Shown here piece after piece: positions 9,001-17,643 of a stretch of DNA of 64,000 nucleotides; the first letter of the stretch is position 1, and every line of letters starts with the position of its first letter. The position numbers and the translations under genes were made by a program. Under the pieces are notes generated by a model. It had not been told where the DNA came from, searched no databases, and was given only the letters and a program-made list of their open reading frames with translations. Source of the DNA: Jejuia sp. UBA6058 (GTDB lineage: Bacteria > Bacteroidota > Bacteroidia > Flavobacteriales > Flavobacteriaceae); contig DIYI01000016.1 in the NCBI GenBank assembly GCA_002428965.1, positions 167,638 to 231,637 on the forward strand, in the 5' to 3' direction.

Positions 9001-9495
9001 ATGAATAAAATTATATTTAAGACAGCATTATCAGTATTACTTCTAGTTGCAATTGAGAGTTACGCTCAAACTGAAAAAGTTTTAGAACCCAAACTAGAAA
9101 ATATTGCTTGGATTTCGGGTAATTGGAAAGGTGAGGCCTTTGGTGGACAAACTGAAGAAAACTGGAGCAAACCTTCTGGCGGCTCCATGATGGCAACTTT
9201 TAAGCTAATCAATGATGGTAAAGTTTCATTCTATGAAATAGAAATTATCAGAGAGATAGAGAATTCTCTAATTCTTCAATTAAAACATTTTAATAATGAT
9301 TTGAAGGGGTGGGAAACTAAAGATGAAACCGTGGATTTTCCTTTAAAACGAATTACCTCAACTAAAGTTGAATTTGAGGGTATGACTTTTGAAAAAGTAA
9401 GTGATAATGAAATGAATGTTTATGTTGATGTAAAACATAATTATGGAACAGAAACAATTAAATTTAATTACAAAAAATCAAGCACCAAGATTTAA
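9001..9495 (+). CDS. Secreted DUF6265-type protein
   Basis: The product has 164 residues with an N-terminal signal peptide (hydrophobic stretch to about residue 20, ending SYA|QTE). The body carries IAWISGNWKG, GGSMMATFKLIND and a string of beta-strands ending FNYKK, the pattern of the DUF6265/lipocalin-like family found in Bacteroidota. Its biochemical role is unknown. It lies 10 bp upstream of a secreted M1 peptidase and is probably cotranscribed with it. Confidence 0.7.
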   Translation: MNKIIFKTALSVLLLVAIESYAQTEKVLEPKLENIAWISGNWKGEAFGGQTEENWSKPSGGSMMATFKLINDGKVSFYEIEIIREIENSLILQLKHFNNDLKGWETKDETVDFPLKRITSTKVEFEGMTFEKVSDNEMNVYVDVKHNYGTETIKFNYKKSSTKI

Positions 9496-9505
9496 ATCAC
9501 ACTAA

Positions 9506-11152
9506 ATGAACAACATAAAGGCTTTTTTGACTTTTCTAATGATTTTTCATTTAGCAAACACAGATGCACAAGGTCTACTTGAAGAAAAAACAAAATTCAC
9601 ACGACAAGACACTCTAAGAGGTAGCATAACCCCTGAGCGTCAATGGTGGGATTTAACATATTATCATTTAGATATTAAGGTAGAACCTGATAAGAAATTC
9701 ATTTCAGGTAAAAACACTATTCAATATAAAGTATTAGACTCCAATAACGTGATGCAAATTGATTTGCAGGCACCAATGAGATTGCTAAAAGCAATTCAGA
9801 ATGATAAAGAGCTCGAAATTAAACATGAGGGCAACGCACATTTTATCACTTTAAATGAAAGGCAAAATATTGGAACTACACACTCCATTGAAGTATATTA
9901 TGAGGGCTATCCGAGAGAAGCAGTAAGAGCACCTTGGGATGGTGGTATTTCTTGGAAGAAAGATAAAAATGGTAATCACTTTATAGCCTCTTCATGTCAA
10001 GGTTTGGGCGCTAGTGTTTGGTGGCCTTGTAAAGACCATATGTATGATGAAGTGGATAGCATGCAAATAAGCGTTAATGTTCCAGAAAAGCTTACCAATG
10101 TTTCCAATGGTAGATTACGCTCGGTAGAACAATTGGGCACTACGAAAACATTTCACTGGGTAGTTAAAAATCCAATTAACAATTATGGTGTAAATATTAA
10201 TATTGGCGATTATGTCAATTTTTCAGAAGTTTATAATGGAGAAGCTGGAAAGCTCGATATGGACTATTATGTACTAAGCTACAATCTTGAACTAGCAAAA
10301 AAACAGTTTAAACAAGCACCAAAAATGATGGAAGCTTTTGAACATTGGTTTGGGCAATATCCATTTTACACTGATAGTTTTAAACTGGTGGAAGTTCCTT
10401 ATTTAGGCATGGAACACCAAAGTTCAGTTACCTACGGCAATAAATATAGATATGGTTATCTTGGAAGTGATTGGTCCGGTACTGGCTGGGGTTTAAAATT
10501 TGATTTCATAATTATACACGAAGCTGGTCATGAATGGTTTGCCAATAGTATCACTAACAAAGATATTGCCGATATGTGGATTCACGAGAGTTTCACCTCC
10601 TACTCTGAAAATTTATATCTAGAGTATTATTATGGTAAAGAGGCAGGAGCCGAATACGTCATTGGAACGCGTAAAAACATTAAGAATGACAAACCTATGA
10701 TTGGGTACTACAATGTAAATAAGGAAGGGTCTTCAGATATTTATTTTAAAGGATCTAATGTATTACACACCTTACGCCAATTAGTTGATGATGACGAAAA
10801 GTGGCGCCGAGTGCTAAGAGACTTAAACAGTGAATTTTATCATCAAACTGTTACAACGGCACAAGTTGAAGATTTCATTAGCACGCAATTTGGAAAAGAC
10901 TTAACTCAGTTTTTCAATCAATACTTGCGCACAACAAAAGTTCCTACACTTGAATTTCAAATTAAGAGAAAAAAACTAAAATACAGATATGCAAATATTG
11001 TAGATGGTTTTGATATGCCAATTCAAACTAATATTAATGAAAAAGAAGATTGGTTATTTCCTACTGCCGAATGGCAAACATTGAGAAAAGGTGAGAAAAT
11101 TAAGTCTTTTGAAGTAGATAAAGACTTTTATATTTATTCCAAGCAGCTCTAA
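9506..11152 (+). CDS. M1-family metallopeptidase, secreted, short form
   Basis: This 548-residue zinc aminopeptidase-like protein has a signal peptide (to about TDAQG, residue 23). The zinc site is HEAGHEW with His338 and His342, and the third ligand is Glu361 in WIHESFTSYSE. The substrate-binding motif is GMEHQ, as in many Bacteroidota M1 enzymes, rather than GAMEN. It has the beta-sandwich N-terminal and catalytic domains but ends soon after, without the long helical C-terminal domain of PepN. It probably trims peptides in the periplasm or outside the cell. Downstream genes begin 2 bp after its stop codon. Confidence 0.88.
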   Translation: MNNIKAFLTFLMIFHLANTDAQGLLEEKTKFTRQDTLRGSITPERQWWDLTYYHLDIKVEPDKKFISGKNTIQYKVLDSNNVMQIDLQAPMRLLKAIQNDKELEIKHEGNAHFITLNERQNIGTTHSIEVYYEGYPREAVRAPWDGGISWKKDKNGNHFIASSCQGLGASVWWPCKDHMYDEVDSMQISVNVPEKLTNVSNGRLRSVEQLGTTKTFHWVVKNPINNYGVNINIGDYVNFSEVYNGEAGKLDMDYYVLSYNLELAKKQFKQAPKMMEAFEHWFGQYPFYTDSFKLVEVPYLGMEHQSSVTYGNKYRYGYLGSDWSGTGWGLKFDFIIIHEAGHEWFANSITNKDIADMWIHESFTSYSENLYLEYYYGKEAGAEYVIGTRKNIKNDKPMIGYYNVNKEGSSDIYFKGSNVLHTLRQLVDDDEKWRRVLRDLNSEFYHQTVTTAQVEDFISTQFGKDLTQFFNQYLRTTKVPTLEFQIKRKKLKYRYANIVDGFDMPIQTNINEKEDWLFPTAEWQTLRKGEKIKSFEVDKDFYIYSKQL

Positions 11153-11154
11153 GT

Positions 11155-11730
11155 TTGAAAGATTTACCCGAAATATACTTTGAGCGTGATACAGATTGGT
11201 ATGATTGGTTGTTACAAAACCATAATAGTTCTAAAGGTGTTTATCTGATTTTTTACAAGTTGGAAATGAACATTCCAACCATGAGGTGGGAAGAAGCTGT
11301 GAAAGTTGCTTTATGCTTTGGATGGATTGACTCTACGGTGAAAAGTTTAGGTAATGGTAAACGTCGCCAATATTTTTCCCCTAGAAATCCCAAAAGTACA
11401 TGGAGCGCTTTAAATAAGAAATATGTAAAAGAATTGGAAGCTAAAGGACTAATTCAAGATTCGGGATATAAAATGATTGATTTAGCCAAAGAGATAGGAA
11501 CATGGACAGCAATGGATGATGTTGAAAATGGCATTATTCCAAAAGATTTACGAGACGCTTTTGACAAAAACGAACGTGCTTTTGAAAACTATCAGGGTTT
11601 TGCTAAAGGATATCGTAAAAGTTATTTATCATGGTTGCACAGCGCGAAACGGATAGAAACTCGTGAAAAGCGAATAACCGCAATTATAGGGTTTTGTGAA
11701 GCTAATATTAAAAGTAGAGATAGTCGGTAA
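11155..11730 (+). CDS. YdeI/OmpD-associated family protein
   Basis: This 191-residue cytoplasmic protein belongs to the YdeI family: FYKLEMNIPTMRWEEAVKVALCFGWID early, KRRQYFSPRNPKSTWSALNK in the middle, and a helical tail with SYLSWLHSAKR. The family is linked to bacteriocin and cationic peptide tolerance, but the mechanism is unknown. The start codon is TTG, 3 bases after the upstream stop. The next ATG in frame would remove conserved N-terminal sequence, so TTG is preferred. Another YdeI-type gene follows after 33 bp. Confidence 0.75.
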   Translation: MKDLPEIYFERDTDWYDWLLQNHNSSKGVYLIFYKLEMNIPTMRWEEAVKVALCFGWIDSTVKSLGNGKRRQYFSPRNPKSTWSALNKKYVKELEAKGLIQDSGYKMIDLAKEIGTWTAMDDVENGIIPKDLRDAFDKNERAFENYQGFAKGYRKSYLSWLHSAKRIETREKRITAIIGFCEANIKSRDSR

Positions 11731-11763
11731 AATACCTAGTTTTGCTAATCTTAAAAGTGAATA

Positions 11764-12255
11764 ATGATTAAAAGTGATATTTTCGAAATTGGTTTGCTAG
11801 ATCAATTTCACATTTATATTCCTGAAAAAATCATGCAGCCTTTTGTTGCCAGTAAAGTCGACCGACTCTATATTAAAGCATATTATAACAATAAGTCGAT
11901 AGACTTTTATGCCGCATATGTAAAAGATAAAAATACCGATGATTATCGTATTATGTTTGGTAAACGTTTGCAAAAGGAGTTAGGTGTCTTACAAAACGAT
12001 TATTTTGAAATTCAGCTTTTTGAAAATACATCAAAGTATGGCGTTCGAGTACCAGAAGAACTTGAAGAAGTATTTAAGCTTGATTTAGAGGCTTTCAAAG
12101 TTTTTGAAGGCTTAACCGTTGGTAAAAAAAGAAGTATAATTTACGCTATTGCGCGATATAAAAATAGTCAAACAAGAATTGATAAAGCTTTAATTGTTTG
12201 CGACAACTTACGAAAAGGTAATTTGAATCCTTATACAATTCTGAAACCCCAATAA
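11764..12255 (+). CDS. YdeI-type protein with DUF1905-like N-terminus
   Basis: The protein has 163 residues. The N-terminal half resembles the DUF1905 beta-barrel (FHIYIPEKIMQPFV, RIMFGKRLQKELGV, YFEIQLFENTSKYGVRVPEEL). The C-terminal half has the short YdeI helical motif FEGLTVGKKRSIIYAIARYKNS. It is an apparent partner of the preceding YdeI gene. The role is unknown beyond the family link to peptide resistance. It converges on the LytTR regulator gene with a 1-bp gap. Confidence 0.65.
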   Translation: MIKSDIFEIGLLDQFHIYIPEKIMQPFVASKVDRLYIKAYYNNKSIDFYAAYVKDKNTDDYRIMFGKRLQKELGVLQNDYFEIQLFENTSKYGVRVPEELEEVFKLDLEAFKVFEGLTVGKKRSIIYAIARYKNSQTRIDKALIVCDNLRKGNLNPYTILKPQ

Positions 12256-12256
12256 A

Positions 12257-12982
12257 TCAATACATCAATTTTTTAATGTTGTCCATGTAACCTCTGCTCA
12301 CTCTAACAACATCTCCGTTAAGCATGGTTACATCATAACTTTTGGTGTATTTATTTAGTTCTTTCACCTTGTTCAAATTGATAATAGACGAACGGTGTAC
12401 TCTAATAAAAATGTCACCATTCAATTTTTCCTCTAAAGTAGAAATACCATAATTACTTAAATAGGTTTGATCTCCTACAACAATTTTTGAATAGTCTCCA
12501 TAGGCCTCAATGCGTATTACATCTTCCAATCTTATAGTTACCAATTTATTCTGACTTTGCACCAAAATACGTTCTGGATACTTTGCAGTTTCCATCAACA
12601 AGCTTTCCGTTAAAGGGCGCGCGTTATTGTACACCGTATCGCGCAATTTTTCAATTGCTACTTTAAACCTTTGCTTTGTATATGGCTTTAATAGATAATC
12701 TATAGCGTGCACTTCAAACGCCTTTAAAGCGTACTGGTCATAAGCTGTAGAGAAAATAATTTGTGGTAATTCTTCTAAATGTGTTAAAACATCAAACCCA
12801 GTCATCCCAGGCATTTGTATATCTAAAAACACCAAATCTGGTTTAAACTCATTAATTAATTTTACCGCATCTACGCCATTGTTTGCTTCACCTAAAAGAA
12901 TTAGATCTTTGTAATCTTCAAGATATTCTTTAATTAATTGACGTCCAGCAGACTCGTCATCAACGATTATTACCTTCCTCAT
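12257..12982 (-). CDS. LytTR-family response regulator
   Basis: The product has 241 residues. The receiver domain spans about 1-120, with the acidic pair D8-D9 and the phosphoryl acceptor D54 (FLDIQMPGMTGFDVL). The C-terminal LytTR DNA-binding domain carries RVHRSSIINLNKVKELNKY and VTMLNGDVVRVSRGY. Such regulators bind direct repeats. The gene overlaps the kinase gene by 4 bp (ATGA), so the two are translationally coupled. The obvious target is the divergent outer-membrane receptor at 14331, whose upstream region contains an 11-bp direct repeat. Confidence 0.92.
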   Translation of the reverse strand: MRKVIIVDDESAGRQLIKEYLEDYKDLILLGEANNGVDAVKLINEFKPDLVFLDIQMPGMTGFDVLTHLEELPQIIFSTAYDQYALKAFEVHAIDYLLKPYTKQRFKVAIEKLRDTVYNNARPLTESLLMETAKYPERILVQSQNKLVTIRLEDVIRIEAYGDYSKIVVGDQTYLSNYGISTLEEKLNGDIFIRVHRSSIINLNKVKELNKYTKSYDVTMLNGDVVRVSRGYMDNIKKLMY

Positions 12983-14055
12983 ATCGAAAAATTAATTTTT
13001 AAACCTTGAGGTAAATTATCAGACAAACTCAAAGAAGTCTTATACATTTTTTCTAATCTCAACTTAGTGTTAGTCAGCCCAATACCTTTTTTAAACGCAT
13101 TGGTTTTATCCTTAAGACCAACACCCGTATCGGCGATTTCAAATGCTAGCTGTCCGTTTTTCTTTTGAATTGTGATTGTTATTTTTCCACCTTCAACTAG
13201 AGAAGATAACCCGTGTTTTATTGAATTTTCTACCAATGGTTGTAATAACATTGGAGGAATCATTTCATTCATAATAGACTCATCTACATTCACTTCTATA
13301 TCCAAACGTTCTTGAAACCGTTCTTTTTCTAATGCCAAATATTTATTTACAAAATCAATTTCTTCTTTAATGGTTACTTTTTCTACTTGTGAAGCTTTTA
13401 ATTGATATCTGAACAAATCAGATAATTCCGCTATCAAATACCTCGTATGTTCATTTTCCGCAGGTACTGATGCACTTATTGTATTAAAGATATTATATAA
13501 AAAATGTGGGTTTAATTGTGCTTTTAAAGCAGATAACTCACTTTTTAAAGCGGCAGTTCTTAACTCGCCTTCTAAACGGATTTTCTTTTGATTTTCAAGG
13601 TAGTAGTTGTAAGAATGAAAGATACCAAATTGCAAAGTATAGAATAAAGCAGGAATATAAATATCCCATACTCTAGCAACACCTCCCAAATGCCCCCATT
13701 CAAAAAAATCGCACACTAAATAATATAATTGTTGCCAAACAAGAACAAATGCCGGAAGTAAAACAATGTGTAGCAGTACTTTTCTATATGTTTTCCAATG
13801 CTTTAATTTTCTAAATAAAAACCACCAAATAGGGTAAGTTATAATAGCTTTTAAAATATAATCTAGACCGACCGTATTCATAAACTCCATAAAGTCAAAA
13901 ATGGAAGTTTCTCCATTGTTCCATTTCCTACTGTTTACAGTAATTGCCACATGATACGCAAAAGACCAAAATAAATAAAAGCCTATAAAGGCTATAATTT
14001 CTCCTATTTTAACACCAATTACGCGCCTTGAGTAAAATGACTTACTTGATTCCAT
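12979..14055 (-). CDS. LytS/YehU-type sensor histidine kinase
   Basis: This 358-residue inner-membrane kinase has about four N-terminal membrane segments (roughly residues 15-40, 65-80, 90-115 and 128-145), then a coiled linker. The His_kinase domain has LNPHFLYNIFNTISASV with phospho-acceptor H184. The HATPase region has PPMLLQPLVENSIKHGL and the G boxes IADTGVGL and GIGLTNTKLRLE. No periplasmic sensor domain is visible, so the signal is unknown. It is the partner of the LytTR regulator that overlaps its end. Confidence 0.9.
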   Translation of the reverse strand: MESSKSFYSRRVIGVKIGEIIAFIGFYLFWSFAYHVAITVNSRKWNNGETSIFDFMEFMNTVGLDYILKAIITYPIWWFLFRKLKHWKTYRKVLLHIVLLPAFVLVWQQLYYLVCDFFEWGHLGGVARVWDIYIPALFYTLQFGIFHSYNYYLENQKKIRLEGELRTAALKSELSALKAQLNPHFLYNIFNTISASVPAENEHTRYLIAELSDLFRYQLKASQVEKVTIKEEIDFVNKYLALEKERFQERLDIEVNVDESIMNEMIPPMLLQPLVENSIKHGLSSLVEGGKITITIQKKNGQLAFEIADTGVGLKDKTNAFKKGIGLTNTKLRLEKMYKTSLSLSDNLPQGLKINFSI

Positions 14056-14070
14056 ATTCTAAATTTTCTA

Positions 14071-14078
14071 CAAATTTA
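14071..14078 (-). promoter_or_regulatory. -7 box for the LytS/LytTR operon
   Basis: On the minus strand TAAATTTG (a TAnnTTTG match) lies 15 bp upstream of the kinase ATG at 14055, which predicts a very short leader. No clear -33 TTTG is seen. Confidence 0.45.
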
Positions 14079-14109
14079 AAGTTAGTATATTTTTTTGGCC
14101 TTCACTTTC

Positions 14110-14219
14110 CGACGAGTTGACCTATATAACGTTAAACGGTCCAAGCCCATTCGTCGCTTCAAAAGCCCACTCAGCAGTTCTTACGTGCGAGATAAGCTCA
14201 TTGTTAAGACTTTTGAAGC
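14110..14219. repeat. Two nested inverted repeats in the LytS-receptor intergenic region
   Basis: CGACGA (14110-14115) is complementary to TCGTCG (14151-14156), with an inner GACC/GGTC pair. It abuts GCTTCAAAAG (14156-14165), which is a perfect inverted repeat of CTTTTGAAGC (14210-14219). Together they suggest two adjacent stem-loops of 47 and 64 nt. No ORF is present. This may be a structured leader, a small RNA or a transposon remnant; the strand is unknown. Confidence 0.4.
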
Positions 14220-14330
14220 ATCAAAATTTATTCACATGAAATGAGCCACAATAACAGAAATTCGAATATCCATCGAAGTGTTTAATGGCGAATTACATCT
14301 GACAGATGAAAAACAATAAAATTGAAACAG

Positions 14331-16736
14331 ATGAAAACTATTATTCAAATTATCGTAACGTTTATATGCACATTATCCATGGCTCAATCTACTATTACAG
14401 GAATAGTTGTAGATGATAATCTACAAGTAATTCCAGGAGCAATTGTGTCGCTTTATAATTCAGATAAATCTGTATTTGTAAAAGCTGCAATAACTGATGA
14501 TGACGGCAAATTTTCTATTAAAAACATAGCGGATGGAGATTATATTCTAAATATAAAAAGCTTAGGTTTTAAAATTTATGACACATCCATTTTCAAAATC
14601 TCAAATTCGGATAAAGATTTTGAAGGGATACAATTAACACCTGCTTCTGAAGACTTAGATGAAGTTGTTGTTACTGCTGAAAAACCAATGGTACAAGTTT
14701 TGGCTGACAAAACGGTTTTTAATGTTCAAAATTCTATAAATGCTACTGGAGATTCTGGTTTTGAACTATTAAGAAAAGCACCTGGAGTAATTATTGACAA
14801 TAATGATAATTTAATTGTAGAAGGAAAAACTGGAGTACTGGTTTACATTGATGATAAACCTTCCATTTTAAGAGGTGAAGATTTAACCAATTACTTAAAA
14901 AGTATCCAATCTAGCGATATAGAATCTATTGAAATCATCACACAACCTTCATCAAAATATGATGCTGAAGGAAATGCGGGCATTATAAATATAAAGTTTA
15001 AGCGAGACAAAAGTCTTGGAACAAATGGAACTATTGCCTCTGGTTTAACCTATGGAGAGTTTGCCCGTGTAAATAATTCTGCCTCTTTTAATAGTAGAAG
15101 TAAAAAAACTAATTTTTACGGCACCTTTAGTAATCGATTTGGAGAAAGCCTTGGCTTTATTAACCTTTTCAGACAGCAAAACAACACTATTTTTGATGCT
15201 CGTACAGAAACCATCTATGATAATTTAAATAACAACGCCAGATTTGGTTTTGACTGGTATAGTTCGAAAAAATCTACTTTCGGTGCTATTGTTTCTGGTA
15301 ATTTTTCAGATAATAGTTCATTTGCAGATTCTCGAACTCCAATTATTCCTTTAGGAAATTCAAATCCAGATCAAGTACTTGTAGCGTCTAGTGATACCGA
15401 AAACAACGTTTCTAACCTTTATGCAAATGTAAATTATAAATTTTCGGGTGATAATGATGTTTCTTTGAATATAGATGTTGATTTTGGAAGATATTCTAGA
15501 GACAGAGAAAACCTGCAGCCAAATCAATACTTTAATGGTAATGAAACTCAAATTATAGATGAAATCATAAACTTTATGGTTACGCCTATTGACATTGACC
15601 TATTTACATCTAAGATTGACTATGAGCAACAATTTCTAAAAGGTACATTAGGTTTTGGTGGTAAGTTCTCTAAAGTTGTAACCGAAAATCAATTTGATTT
15701 TTACGATCGTGTAAGCGGGCAAGATATTTTAAATGCAGAACGCACTAACGATTTTCAATATGATGAAAAAATCAACGCTTTATACTTTAACTACAGCTAT
15801 AAATTTAAAAAGTGGAACATGCAATTTGGATTGCGTATGGAAAACACTGAATCTGATGGTATTCTTACTAGTCTTCAACAAGACCAAAATAATCGTGTAA
15901 AACGCAGTTATACAGATTGGTTTCCTAGTGGAGGGATAACATATCAATTAAAACAAAAAAATTCTTTTGCCTTAAACTACAGTAGACGTATTCAAAGACC
16001 AAACTACGCTAGCTTAAATCCTTTTGAATATAAGATTGATGAGCTATCATTTAGTAAAGGAAATCCGTTCTTACAACCACAATACACTGATAATCTAAAA
16101 CTATCGCATACATTTAATTACCGCTTAACCACATCAATCAGTTATAGTTTTGTAAAAGATTATTTTGCAAAAATCACTGAGGCTGTTGGTCAGAATCAAA
16201 ACTTTCTAATCACAAGAAATGTTGCCAATCAAAAGGTAATAAATCTAGGTGTTAGTTATCCAACAAGTTTTAATAAGTGGTGGAGTATCTATTTCAGCTT
16301 AAATGCTTACAGAAGTATTTTTGAAGCTACAAATCCAGATTTTCTTCCCATTTCACAAAACACTTTAAGTTTTTATGCTCAAAACACCTTTAAACTACCA
16401 AAAGGGTTTAGAGCAGAGGTATCTGGTTGGTACAGTTCGCCTTCTATCTGGGGAGGCACTTATCAAACCAAAAGTTTAGGTTCATTAAATATTGCTTGTC
16501 AAAAGAAATTTATGGATGATAAAATTACAGCAAGATTAAGCTTCAACGATGTATTATTTACTTCACCTTGGCGGGGTATTACAGAATTCGGCAACCTAAC
16601 CATCAATGGTAATGGTGGTGGAGATAGTAGACAGGTGCGGTTTAACTTAAGTTACAATTTTGGTAGTAATGAAGTTAAAAAAGCCAGAAAAAGAAAAACT
16701 GGTTTAGAGGATGAAAAAAATAGAATAAACGGTTAA
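14331..16736 (+). CDS. Outer-membrane beta-barrel receptor with CarboxypepD_reg domain
   Basis: The protein is about 801 residues long. A signal peptide (MKTIIQIIVTFICTLSMAQ) is followed by a carboxypeptidase-regulatory-like domain (GIVVDDNLQVIPGAIVSL, residues about 22-95). A plug-like domain follows (LLRKAPGVIIDNNDNLIVEG, YLKSIQSSDIESIEIITQ), then a large beta-barrel (OMP_b-brl_3 type) rich in alternating aromatic strands. The family includes TonB-type receptors, although no clear TonB box is seen. A TTG at 14322 is in frame, but the ATG at 14331 begins the signal peptide cleanly and is preferred. It lies divergently from a LytTR two-component pair that may regulate it. The substrate is unknown. 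Confidence 0.85.
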   Translation: MKTIIQIIVTFICTLSMAQSTITGIVVDDNLQVIPGAIVSLYNSDKSVFVKAAITDDDGKFSIKNIADGDYILNIKSLGFKIYDTSIFKISNSDKDFEGIQLTPASEDLDEVVVTAEKPMVQVLADKTVFNVQNSINATGDSGFELLRKAPGVIIDNNDNLIVEGKTGVLVYIDDKPSILRGEDLTNYLKSIQSSDIESIEIITQPSSKYDAEGNAGIINIKFKRDKSLGTNGTIASGLTYGEFARVNNSASFNSRSKKTNFYGTFSNRFGESLGFINLFRQQNNTIFDARTETIYDNLNNNARFGFDWYSSKKSTFGAIVSGNFSDNSSFADSRTPIIPLGNSNPDQVLVASSDTENNVSNLYANVNYKFSGDNDVSLNIDVDFGRYSRDRENLQPNQYFNGNETQIIDEIINFMVTPIDIDLFTSKIDYEQQFLKGTLGFGGKFSKVVTENQFDFYDRVSGQDILNAERTNDFQYDEKINALYFNYSYKFKKWNMQFGLRMENTESDGILTSLQQDQNNRVKRSYTDWFPSGGITYQLKQKNSFALNYSRRIQRPNYASLNPFEYKIDELSFSKGNPFLQPQYTDNLKLSHTFNYRLTTSISYSFVKDYFAKITEAVGQNQNFLITRNVANQKVINLGVSYPTSFNKWWSIYFSLNAYRSIFEATNPDFLPISQNTLSFYAQNTFKLPKGFRAEVSGWYSSPSIWGGTYQTKSLGSLNIACQKKFMDDKITARLSFNDVLFTSPWRGITEFGNLTINGNGGGDSRQVRFNLSYNFGSNEVKKARKRKTGLEDEKNRING

Positions 16737-16753
16737 ATAATATCAAAAATCAA

Positions 16754-17638
16754 CTATGGAGAAATAAAGCTGTCTATTTCCTCTTTAGAAAACTTGGGAT
16801 TTGCACCTTCGCTTTGAGCCACTAGAGCTCCGACCCCACATGCATAATCAACTGCATATTGCGGAGGTGCATCATTCAACAATTTACTAATTAAAGTACC
16901 CAGAAATGCATCACCCGCACCAACAGTATCTTTTACTTTTATTTGGTAACCGCTATTATAATATAATTCGCCATTATATAATAAAACAGCACCATGCTCC
17001 CCTTTGGTAACACAAATGTGACTTGTACCTGTTTCTTCAGAAATAAACTTAATATTCTGCTCTAGTCCTTTATATTTTGAATCTAAATAACCCGCTACTT
17101 CATATAGTTCTTCATCGTTAAACTTAATAAAATCTGCCATTTTCATTAACTTAATTAAAGTATTTTGGGAGTAATGAGGAGGTCTCAAATTTAAATCAAA
17201 TATGTTGTAATTGGACAACGCTATTAAACTAGAAAGTGTTTCATGAGAAACGGTGTCGCGAGTAATTAAACTTCCAAATACTAGCGCATCAGCTTTAGAA
17301 ACAACAGTCTTTAATTCTTCTGTTAACTCTATTTTATCCCAAGCCCTAGGATGTTCAATTTCATAGGTTGCAGAACCTTTACTATTGAGTGATACTGTTA
17401 CCTCTCCTGTACTGTATCTATTTTTTTTTTGAAGAAATGCAGTTTCTAACTCATTGACTTTAAAATAGTCCATTAGGTTTTGTCCATTTTCATCATTCCC
17501 AATGGCGCTTATCATAAGAACTTTATTACCAAAAGCGTGTAATCTTAAAGCAACATTTAGAGGAGCGCCTCCTATTTTTTTATTTCCATCTGGAAAAATA
17601 TCCCATAAAACTTCACCAAAACAAACAATTTCCGACAT
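16754..17638 (-). CDS. PfkB-family carbohydrate kinase, fructokinase-like
   Basis: This 294-residue ribokinase-fold sugar kinase has the N-terminal substrate motif KKIGGAPLNVALRLHAFG (residues 20-37) and the ATP-binding anion hole DTVGAGDAFLGTL with catalytic D243. The GGAPxNVA pattern is that of fructokinases. It is the last gene of a leftward cluster, 5 bp after an SPS-like glycosyltransferase gene and downstream of a GH100 invertase-like enzyme that would release fructose. Fructose phosphorylation is therefore the most likely activity, inferred from motif and context. Confidence 0.85.
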   Translation of the reverse strand: MSEIVCFGEVLWDIFPDGNKKIGGAPLNVALRLHAFGNKVLMISAIGNDENGQNLMDYFKVNELETAFLQKKNRYSTGEVTVSLNSKGSATYEIEHPRAWDKIELTEELKTVVSKADALVFGSLITRDTVSHETLSSLIALSNYNIFDLNLRPPHYSQNTLIKLMKMADFIKFNDEELYEVAGYLDSKYKGLEQNIKFISEETGTSHICVTKGEHGAVLLYNGELYYNSGYQIKVKDTVGAGDAFLGTLISKLLNDAPPQYAVDYACGVGALVAQSEGANPKFSKEEIDSFISP

Positions 17639-17643
17639 AAATT

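Noticed and set aside
9506..11152. Truncated or broken M1 peptidase
   Set aside because: The protein is short and uses GMEHQ instead of GAMEN, but the zinc ligands and spacing are intact and this form is common in Bacteroidota.
14322..14330. TTG start nine bases upstream for the outer-membrane receptor
   Set aside because: The ATG at 14331 begins a well-formed signal peptide; the extension adds only MKQ before it and gives nothing conserved.
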